A DNA stretch of 64,000 nucleotides, taken from contig JAQGOG010000089.1 in NCBI GenBank assembly GCA_028293765.1, positions 62,001 through 126,000 on the forward strand. The letters are read 5' to 3'. A model generated the notes under the pieces. The model made no database searches and had not been told where the DNA came from. It worked only from the letters and a program-made list of their open reading frames with translations. Below are positions 49,682-58,200 of the stretch, piece by piece. The DNA is from Gammaproteobacteria bacterium. Lineage in GTDB: Bacteria > Pseudomonadota > Gammaproteobacteria > Steroidobacterales > Steroidobacteraceae. The position numbers were made by a program, and so were the translations under genes. How positions within the stretch are numbered: the first letter of the stretch is position 1; every line of letters begins with the position of its first letter.

Positions 49682-50644
49682 ATGAGCTCACGTCTGAGAT
49701 CGTTTCTCTTCGTGCCTGGCGACAGCGAGCGCAAACAGACGAAGGCGCTGGCAACTACTGCAGACGCGCTGATCCTCGACTTGGAGGATTCCGTCGACGT
49801 CACTCAACTGCCAGCCGCCCGAACGCGCGTGCGGGAATTGCTCCGATCGCGGCCAGACCGCTCACGGCAGCAGCTGTGGGTGCGAGTAAATGCGCTGTCG
49901 AGTGGACGGCTGCTCGACGATCTCGCGGCCGTCATGGGTGATGCGGGCCGGACCGCCGCAGGGGCACTTCGCGGCGCGGTCGATGGCGGCGTTCCAGACG
50001 GCATCGTCCTGCCGAAAGTATCGGCGCCGCGCGAGGTGGAGGAGGTTGCGCATTATCTGGCCGCACTGGAGGCGAGCGGCGGCAGGGCGGTGGGTGCGAC
50101 CCGTCTCGTTGTCATTGCCACCGAAACACCCAGGGGGCTGTTGTCGCTGCCGCAGTACCCCGACAGCGTGATGGCCAGCCCTGCGGTCGCGCAGCGGCTG
50201 GGCGGCCTGACCTGGGGCTCCGAGGATCTCGGTGCGGCGCTGGGCGTTATGGCAAGAACTGACGCCAGCGGCGTGCCTACATCCGTATTTCAGTTGGCAC
50301 GTACCTCGTGTTTGCTGACCGCAGTTGCGTTGGGTGTACAGGCCATCGATGGTGTGCACGTTGATTTCCGTGACGGGGCCGGTCTCGCACGCGAGATCGA
50401 CAATGCCCGCAGAGACGGCTTCACCGCGAAGCTTGCGATTCACCCGGACCAGATAGACGCGATCAACGCCGCCTTCACACCAACAGCTGTCGAGATAGCG
50501 AAAGCTCGGCGCATCGTTGCGCTGTTCGCGGCGTCCCCGGGAGCAGGGGTGCTGAGCCTCGACGGACAGATGATCGACCGCCCGCATTTCATCCAGGCGC
50601 AGCGTATTCTGGAGGGCATCGATTCAAAGGAGATCCCATCGTGA
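49682..50644 (+). CDS. CoA ester lyase (HpcH/HpaI aldolase / citrate lyase beta family)
   Basis: RSFLFVPGDSERKQTKALATTADALILDLEDSVDVTQLPAAR; LTWGSEDLGAALG; KLAIHPDQIDAINAAFTPT. Confidence 0.93.
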   Translation: MSSRLRSFLFVPGDSERKQTKALATTADALILDLEDSVDVTQLPAARTRVRELLRSRPDRSRQQLWVRVNALSSGRLLDDLAAVMGDAGRTAAGALRGAVDGGVPDGIVLPKVSAPREVEEVAHYLAALEASGGRAVGATRLVVIATETPRGLLSLPQYPDSVMASPAVAQRLGGLTWGSEDLGAALGVMARTDASGVPTSVFQLARTSCLLTAVALGVQAIDGVHVDFRDGAGLAREIDNARRDGFTAKLAIHPDQIDAINAAFTPTAVEIAKARRIVALFAASPGAGVLSLDGQMIDRPHFIQAQRILEGIDSKEIPS

Positions 50645-51021
50645 AGCTGCGCATCAAGGGAAGCTCGCTCCGCCTGCGCCTCACCCAAGGCGAAATTCGC
50701 GAGCTGGGCGAAGGCCGCGCCGTCGAAGAGCACGTCCCCTTCGCCGCACAGGCCCTGACCTATCGACTGAAACGCGACCCGGAAATCCTAGAAATTACCG
50801 CGTTCTACACGGGAAACATCATCGAGATTCTAGTTCCCGACCGCGCCGCGGTGCAATGGTGTGGCAGCGAACAGGTAGCGCTCGCGCGCTCACAGCCTGT
50901 GCCGGGCGGCGAATTGCGCATTGCTCTGGAGAAGGACTTCGCCTGCCTCGCACCCCGCACCGATGAGGACGAGTCCGATAACTTTCCTCACCCGGCGCAG
51001 GGGACCAGTAAAGTCTGCTGA
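50641..51021 (+). CDS. Conserved hypothetical protein (DUF7009-like)
   Basis: MKLRIKGSSLRLRLTQGEIRELGEGRAVEEHVPFAAQALTYRLKRD; overlaps the upstream stop. Confidence 0.75.
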   Translation: MKLRIKGSSLRLRLTQGEIRELGEGRAVEEHVPFAAQALTYRLKRDPEILEITAFYTGNIIEILVPDRAAVQWCGSEQVALARSQPVPGGELRIALEKDFACLAPRTDEDESDNFPHPAQGTSKVC

Positions 51022-51294
51022 TGTGCCGCACGAGGTCTGCCGAGGTGTGACGCTTGCTGCTGCGCGGCAGCGAGGTTGGACTCGGCAACCACGATGCAGT
51101 CGTGAACGGGTAGCGACAACGCCCTGGTCGACGAATCGCAGAAGCGCATCAACTAGAATCACCGACTCAGTGAACGCGAACTGTCGGCCCTGGTCACGAT
51201 CGAACACGTCAGCAATCGGCGCGTGCGCCTGCTGCAGCGTCGCAACGACCGACTGCCACGAGAGCCCACGACGGTATTCACGAAGCTCTGACAA
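50988..51294 (-). pseudogene. Frameshifted fragment of a replication/mobile-element-type protein
   Basis: Minus strand reads APIADVFDRDQGRQFAFTESVILVDALLRFVDQGVVA in one frame and continues as PVHDCIVVAESNLAAAQQQ in another; joined, it gives a 'VDQGVVA-PVHDCIVVAES' segment. Confidence 0.5.
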
Positions 51295-51575
51295 TCACTC
51301 CTTCGCGCCGTTCATGCGGTCGGCTTTCTTCAGGTTCTGCCATAAGCCGCCCCCAAAGGCGCCCACCGTTGCCGAAGTGAAACGCCGCTTCATGTGGCGC
51401 TCGCGCTCTTCAACCAACGGCGTGTCGCTTAGTGAGGTTGCGAAAGAGGCAGCGCCGGCGTCATGCCAGCGCCGCCCTGTCGCTCCACCTCAACCACGAG
51501 GAGAATGGGTCGTTTGCTGCCATCGGGGCGATAGCAAGACACGTAAGGGCGTGTCGTCGTCGCGTGGGTTTCAGC

Positions 51576-51830
51576 TCACCGCGCGCCCGGCTTGAACAGT
51601 CGGAGCGTAGTCAACTCCTCAAGGAGCCTCGCCCGGTATTCTCGGTTCGCCTTGGCGTGGCATGGGCGACAGCGGCTGTGCCGCTGGGGTTTACCAGGGT
51701 AGCGGGCGGGAAGTCCGAGCACGGCTTCCAGTCGTGGCAGACGCTACAGCGGCGTCGCTTGGTCGGGTCGTTCGGGATGGATCTCGTGAGACAACAAAAT
51801 ACCCCGACGCCTTTCAGCCAGTGGACATAA
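51576..51830 (-). pseudogene. Frameshifted small zinc-ribbon protein fragment
   Basis: Minus strand KRRRCSVCHDWKPCSDFPPATLVN then, after a -1 shift, QRHSRCRPCHAKANREYRARLLEELTTLRLFKPGAR*; CxxC...CxxC spacing is restored only by joining frames. Confidence 0.5.
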
Positions 51831-51970
51831 TCAGTTTAACGAATAGCTGTCGGCTGGAAACGCCGCGCTGATCCCTTGCAGCCCTCGATTTCGCTGCGTG
51901 CCATAAGGCCCCGCTCAGCGCTTGCAATTCAACCCTCATATTTTGGCGCATGTCAAGCGGGCTCAATAGC

Positions 51971-52010
51971 TACCCTCGTTGGGGGCAATCTACCCTCGTT
52001 GCGGGCAATC
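51971..52010. repeat. Two tandem 20-bp direct repeats
   Basis: TACCCTCGTTGGGGGCAATC TACCCTCGTTGCGGGCAATC (19/20 identical). Confidence 0.9.
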
Positions 52011-52114
52011 CAGCGAATCGTTAACCGCGCGCAATTCGCGCAGCATCCTCACGTACCAGGGACCGTGCCTATCCAAAGTGGGCACGGGTAGATCATGAGA
52101 CTGAGGAGCTCGAT

Positions 52115-53698
52115 ATGAGTTTCCGCGCGATTTTGGGATATGCCGGATTTGTGGCGCTGATGCTGGATGCCGGAACGGCTTCCGCTCAGTTACTTAAAGC
52201 ACAGTGTCCGAGGGCAACGAATCTGCATCCGTTGATTGAGACAACTGATGCACTCGGCGCGACGACCGTGCACGCCAATCCGGATATCAAGTGTCAGGAG
52301 ATATCGGGCGGCGACGGCTACGCCACGATGGGCGACGGCACCCAGACCTACCTCTTCGGATTTGGCCCGCTGTCGGGGATTGATCTGATTTCGAAGGGCC
52401 TCCCGGGTACGCAGTCGGCAGGCGACTTCCTCAACGCCTATCACACGAAATACCTGCCGGGTCTGGATGCCAACAATGGCAATCAGCTGCTGCCCGATCC
52501 TACGACGAACCCTGCCAGCGGCTATAGCGGTGTTGACAGCCCCAATGGCGGCGTGCTCGATGCGGCCGAGATGATGAATGTCGGCGTGCTCGCGGCCCAG
52601 CAACCGGCTCCGCTGATTGCAATCAACGAAGACGACGAGCTGTACCTGACTCTGTCGAACGTCGGCATGATCATGCGGCCCGATCTCTTCGAGCAGCACA
52701 CGGTCCACTTCCACGGCTATCCGAACGCATCGTCCTACTTCGACGGCGTTCCGGACGCGTCGGTGGCCATCGCCATCTCAGGCAGCATGACGTACTACTA
52801 CACGGCTCCGGATGCGGGTACGTACTTCTTCCACTGCCACATCACACCTCCGGAACACCTTCAGATGGGTATGGTGGGACAGCTGTATGTGCGGCCGCGC
52901 CAAGACAAGGTCAGTGGCAGCACCCTGTACGCGGCGCTGACTGCAAGCAACACCGCGCACGGGCTGTCCATCGAAGGCAAGCAGTGCGCGGACATACTAT
53001 GCACCGGCGCCACGCCGGCGCCGGCAGCCGGTGACAACAACATGACCCGCGACACTGCAGGAGCGATAGTCGGTTCGGCGCAGCAGCTCTCTGGTCTGAC
53101 CCACGCGGTCAACTACGCGTACAACGATGGGGATGGATCCACCGCCTACGATGTCGAATATCCGATCCAGCTGATGGGCTTCGATCCTGCCTTTCACTTC
53201 GTTGGCATGACCTTCAACCCGGAAGACTTCTCCGGCATGAAGGATAAATACTTCATGATCAGCGGCCGCAGCTACCCGGACACGATCAGCCCCACCTTGA
53301 TCCGCACGCAGGCTTCGGACGGCCTGGCGCGGCCGAGCCAGCCGATCCGCTCGAAGATCACGCTGACCTCTTGCACTTCGCCATGCGCAGCGGGCGTCAC
53401 GCATCGCGCGCTTCTGCGTGTCTCGGACCTGAACGTCACGGAATTCCACACGCTCGCCAGCAATATTCCGATGACGGTGATCGGTTATAACGCGCGGCTG
53501 CTGCGCGACATGGCCGGCAACAATCTCTACTACGACACGAACTCGATCACGGTCGGCGGCGGCGAGTCGGCAGACATTCTCATCAAGTCGGACGACGTCC
53601 CCCCCGGTACGTATTTCCTTTACACCACCAATCTCGATCACTTGGCGAACGACGCGGAAAATGTCGGCGGCATGATGACCGAGATCGAAGTTAAGTAG
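52115..53698 (+). CDS. Exported multicopper oxidase-type protein (cupredoxin)
   Basis: Signal peptide MSFRAILGYAGFVALMLDAGTASAQ; EQHTVHFHGYPNASSYFDGVPDASVAIAISGSMTYYYTAPDAGTYFFHCHITPPEHLQMGMVGQLYVRP. Confidence 0.9.
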   Translation: MSFRAILGYAGFVALMLDAGTASAQLLKAQCPRATNLHPLIETTDALGATTVHANPDIKCQEISGGDGYATMGDGTQTYLFGFGPLSGIDLISKGLPGTQSAGDFLNAYHTKYLPGLDANNGNQLLPDPTTNPASGYSGVDSPNGGVLDAAEMMNVGVLAAQQPAPLIAINEDDELYLTLSNVGMIMRPDLFEQHTVHFHGYPNASSYFDGVPDASVAIAISGSMTYYYTAPDAGTYFFHCHITPPEHLQMGMVGQLYVRPRQDKVSGSTLYAALTASNTAHGLSIEGKQCADILCTGATPAPAAGDNNMTRDTAGAIVGSAQQLSGLTHAVNYAYNDGDGSTAYDVEYPIQLMGFDPAFHFVGMTFNPEDFSGMKDKYFMISGRSYPDTISPTLIRTQASDGLARPSQPIRSKITLTSCTSPCAAGVTHRALLRVSDLNVTEFHTLASNIPMTVIGYNARLLRDMAGNNLYYDTNSITVGGGESADILIKSDDVPPGTYFLYTTNLDHLANDAENVGGMMTEIEVK

Positions 53699-53708
53699 GA
53701 GAGCGGCA

Positions 53709-55259
53709 ATGACTCACGTAAAGAACCGAGTTCGCCGCGCGCCGGCACTGTTGTCACTGCTCGCCAGTGGTCTGGGCCTGCTTAATGCGGCACCCACGCT
53801 GGCTGCAGTGCCGGGCATCACAGGCACCACCTTCAACTTGGTGGCGGCCGATGCTTACACCATCCAACCGGACGGCGCGACCCTGTACTCCTGGGGCTAT
53901 GGATGCGCCACCCAGCCGGCGCGAACCGAATTCCTGCCGGCTGTCGGCAACGGACCCGCCCCTGTGTGTCCGACCATGCAGTCGCCGGGCCCGACACTGA
54001 TCGTAACGGAAAACCAGACCGTGAAGGTTGTTCTCAAGAACACCTTGCCGAAGGCGGCCGGCAACACCTCAATCGTGTTTCCGGGATTTAGCGTCTCGGC
54101 TTCAGGCGACACGCCCGGGCTGCTCGCGAACGAAGCGGCTCCCGGTGAGACGGTCACCTACACCTTCGTAGCCGAACATCCCGGGACCTACTCCTACTAC
54201 AGCGGCTCGCAGTCCGAACTGCAGATTGAGATGGGCATGTTTGGCGCGGTCATCGTACTGCCGGCGAACGATCACGTTCCGGCCAAATGTGTCAATCAGG
54301 GCACGTATTCACTCGCCAAGGCCGCCTACAACAACCCCGGCGCCTGCTATGACCGCGAGTACCTGTTCCAATTCAGCGAAGCCGATGCGCGCGTGCACCA
54401 AGCCGTGGACGACCAGGTGCATACAGCCGGCCCGACCGGTTCCGCTTCCGGTTCGCTCAATGTATCGATGGATCCGTATCAGCCGCAGTATTTCCTGGTG
54501 AACGGCCGCTCCATGCCGGATGACATGGACGCCCCGTACGCAACCAGCTACCTACACCAGCCGTACAACGGCAACCCGCACATGCATCCGGGCGAACTGG
54601 TGCTGATGCGGATCATCGGCCAGGGCCGCATCCAGCATCCGTTTCACTTCCACGGCAACCATGCGCGTGTGCTGGCCCGTGACGGCAATCTGCTGCTGAG
54701 CACCGACGGTACCTCGCTGGCCGGTCCGCTGCTGTTTACGACGCCGACAGTGCCCGGTCAGAGCCAGGATCAAATCTTCGCGTGGACGGGGCAGGGCCTG
54801 AACTGGGACGTATACGGACGTACGCAATCGCATACCTGCAACGGCGTGACGATTGCCGCAGCCATAGCAAACCTTGCTACGGCGCCTCACAGCCAGGCCA
54901 CGGATGCCGATCTGACGTTGGCTGGCAAGTTCGGAATATATACCAGCCCGTTTGACGCCACGACGAAAGAATGGTGTCCGGATCACGGCAAGGACATTCC
55001 GGTCGCGCCGCCCGATCCGCAGGCGGTGGCCAACGGTTTGTGGTACGGCGGCACGCCATACCTCGGCATGCAGTCTGCCAACCCGACGCCATTGCCCCCG
55101 GGAGCGGTGCGACAGAATTCGGATGCCGGCTATGCCTTCATGTGGCACTCACACAATGAGCGCGAAATCACGACGAACAATGTGTTTCCTGGCGGAATGA
55201 TGATGATGCTCATCATCGATTCTCCAAATTCGACGTTGTCCATCGACGAGACGAAGTGA
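53709..55259 (+). CDS. Exported multicopper oxidase-type protein (cupredoxin) with HPFHFHG and HSHNE motifs
   Basis: Signal peptide; GRIQHPFHFHGNHARVLARDGNLL; AFMWHSHNEREITTNNVFPGGMMMMLII. Confidence 0.9.
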   Translation: MTHVKNRVRRAPALLSLLASGLGLLNAAPTLAAVPGITGTTFNLVAADAYTIQPDGATLYSWGYGCATQPARTEFLPAVGNGPAPVCPTMQSPGPTLIVTENQTVKVVLKNTLPKAAGNTSIVFPGFSVSASGDTPGLLANEAAPGETVTYTFVAEHPGTYSYYSGSQSELQIEMGMFGAVIVLPANDHVPAKCVNQGTYSLAKAAYNNPGACYDREYLFQFSEADARVHQAVDDQVHTAGPTGSASGSLNVSMDPYQPQYFLVNGRSMPDDMDAPYATSYLHQPYNGNPHMHPGELVLMRIIGQGRIQHPFHFHGNHARVLARDGNLLLSTDGTSLAGPLLFTTPTVPGQSQDQIFAWTGQGLNWDVYGRTQSHTCNGVTIAAAIANLATAPHSQATDADLTLAGKFGIYTSPFDATTKEWCPDHGKDIPVAPPDPQAVANGLWYGGTPYLGMQSANPTPLPPGAVRQNSDAGYAFMWHSHNEREITTNNVFPGGMMMMLIIDSPNSTLSIDETK

Positions 55260-55291
55260 GGCCGCCAATGGAAATGTTCGGGAGAAAGTTC

Positions 55292-58200
55292 ATGCCTTAC
55301 GAATACATTAAGTCACTCCTTCGGACAGTGGCGATCACGGTTCCTGTGATGCTCGCCGGCGGTATCGCCTTGGCGCAGACCACCGCCAATCTGACGGCTG
55401 CAAGGATGAGTGCAACGCTTCCCGATGGCGCTGCGGTGCCAATGTGGGGCTACTGCCAAACCGCAACCTCAGGAGATGCTTGCCCATCAACGGCCTGGGC
55501 TCCGGGGCCGACCATCGTCGTGCCGACGGATTCCACCGGCTTCGGCAGCCTGACCATCAATCTATCCAATAGTCTGCCGATCAACACCTCGATCGTCATT
55601 CTTGGACAGGCCGGTGGCGGCATGGGTGCGTCCTTGCCGCGCGAGGAGAGTCCAACTGGCGGCACACACGCTAGACAGGGCGTAACATGGCCCTCTACAG
55701 GCACGCCGTGCCCAGCGAATGCTGCGACGCAGGATCCTCCCTGTACCGACCCCACGTTTGCCCCTTCGGGCCAACAGTCCCGTGCGCTAGCTTTTGGTGT
55801 TGAGGCGCCTGCAGGTGGTAACAATGCGTACAGTTGGACGCACCTGCGCCCGGGTACTTATCTCTACGAGACCGGATCGCTGCCCTCGCTGCAGGCTCCG
55901 ATGGGCCTGTACGGTGTCCTGGTTGTGACTCAGGCGCCGACCGCGACTCTTGCAGGCGATGCATATCCGAATAAGACGGTTGTCGTGAACAAGGTCACGA
56001 CGCCGGGTGCAGCGTATGACGCTGATGTCACGGTACTCTTAAGCGAAGTCGACCCGCGGCAAAACGCGGCAGTTGATGCCGCAGCGGCCGGTAAAGCTGA
56101 CCCCCTCAAGCTGTTCAATGATTCATCGTGCACGACGTCGACCCCTTGCTATCCGCCGGTGGTCAACTACGCACCGACCTATTTCCTGATCAATGGTCAC
56201 GCCTTCAATCCCACTCGCCCGGCAGACTCAGGCTTCGCCTTCTCTGGCAACGCCGCCGTAAGCGGTAACGTGCTGGTACGCTTGGTGAATGCGGGCCTGC
56301 GCATGCATGTGCCTTCGATCGTCGGCGTCAAGTCGGTGAACGTGGTTGCCGAAGACGGCAACCTGGCTCCTGGCACACCGAAGAAGCAAAGCCACATCCT
56401 CATGGCCGCCGGCAAAACCTACGATGTGACTTTTAAACCGACGCAGACGACGGCAGGACTCTTCGACAATGTTTCGTTGCCGATCTTCGATCGCGCGCTC
56501 AACCTGACTAGCGGCAATCTCGATCACCAGTCGGTCGTGGCCAACAGCGGAATGCTCGCCTTCCTGGCTATGCAGCCCGCCAAAGCAACTGTGGGCGATA
56601 CCGGCTCGGGCGGCGCCGCTGTGCCGGCCGCGCTGCAAGCTGTTGTGGTCCCCGATGTATTCGCAACCCCGGTTGGTACGCCCGTGAACGGTAACGTGCT
56701 GACCAATGATATCAACGTCGTTACTGCTGCAGTGACGAGTACGGCGACAAAGATGGGTGGCGTCGTTACGTTGGCTACGGACGGAAGCTTTATATATACA
56801 CCGCCACCACCAGATTCCAGCGGCAATGCGTTCGTGGGCCAAGATGCATTTACTTATAACGGAAACGGCAGCGCCGCGCTCTCGGCAGTAGTGACCATAA
56901 CAGTCGGCACCACTGCGCTCCCGATTGCCGTCGCCGATACGGGTGCCGCCGCTTTTACCAGCAACGTCGCCAGCCTGTACAAGTCCGGCGCGCCTGGCGT
57001 GTTGGCCAACGACACGGCCTCTGACGGCAAGACCATTGTCGGTCTCAGCGCGGTGCTCGAGGCCAATCAAGATTGCGCTAGCGTCGACTTGCAGCCGGAT
57101 GGCAGCTTCACGGCCGTACCGAGCACGGCTGGAACACCCTGCAACTTCACGTATCGCGCGAAGAATGAGATGGGCGCTGTCAGCAAGGTGGCGGCCAAGG
57201 CGACCGTCAACTTCGCAGCGGGGTCCGGTCTCGCCGTGACGGTGCAAGACACCCAAGATCCTTTACCAACAGGAGCGATTGGTGACTACAGTTGGGTAAT
57301 CGAGGAAGACACGACGTTCTTCCATGACCCGAAGACCCCGGGCGCCACGAATACGCTGGCCACCAATTTCCACAAGAGCTACATGCCGGTGTTGGCCACC
57401 GGCTGCACTGGGCCCTACAGCTGCGGTGACAAGAACACGGTCGGCGGCACAGCGATTGCGCCGCGCACGCGTTCCTTGCCCGCAGATGTGGTGCTCGACC
57501 CGAACAAGCGCTACTTCATCTCGATTCTGCCCGGCGATGCCGACCAGGGCAGTGCAGCCTATAACGCCGACGGCTCGGTCGCCGTCACCAGTTTTGGCCA
57601 CACCATGGGCGGCGTGCCGATTGCGGCCGGTCAGCAGGCGGCGACGGTACTGGTCGCGCGCAACCCGCTGCCGCCGTCGCAGCTCAGCGTCATCGTGTTC
57701 GAGGACAACAACCCGACCAACGGCGGCGTCGACGACAACGAGCAGGGGCTCGGCGGGTTCACGATCAATTTGTACGACACTCGCGGCAGCTCCGGCGATC
57801 CGGCTGGCCTGATGACCTATGACCTGTCGGCCATGCCATTCACCAATTCGTTGGCGAACCAAACGGACAGCATCACGCATATCAACCTCTGTCCGCTGAC
57901 CACGCCCTCGGGCACCATCATTACCTGTCCGGAACTCGACAGCAGCGGCCAACCCTCGCCGCTGGCCGGCATGGCTTTGATCAAGAACATCAACCCGGGC
58001 CGATATGACGTCTGGGCCACGCCGGGCGCTGATCGCGCCATCAAAGGCGAGCAGTGGGTGCAGGTCTCGACCCTCGAAGGCACGCACGCGAACGACACCT
58101 TCATCAAGCCGGGCGAGCCGCCGTACTGGCAGGAGTTCGGCCCGCCGGGCTTCCACTCATTCATCGGCTTCATCAATCCGGCTCACATCAAAGCCGTGAC

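Noticed and set aside
51432-51830. Plus-strand ORF 51432..51830 as a genuine gene
   Set aside because: No recognisable motif in this frame, whereas the minus strand shows CxxC zinc-ribbon motifs across a frameshift; more likely antisense of a remnant.
51921-52090. CRISPR-like array at the repeat near 51971
   Set aside because: Only two directly abutting copies with no spacers; a simple tandem duplication.
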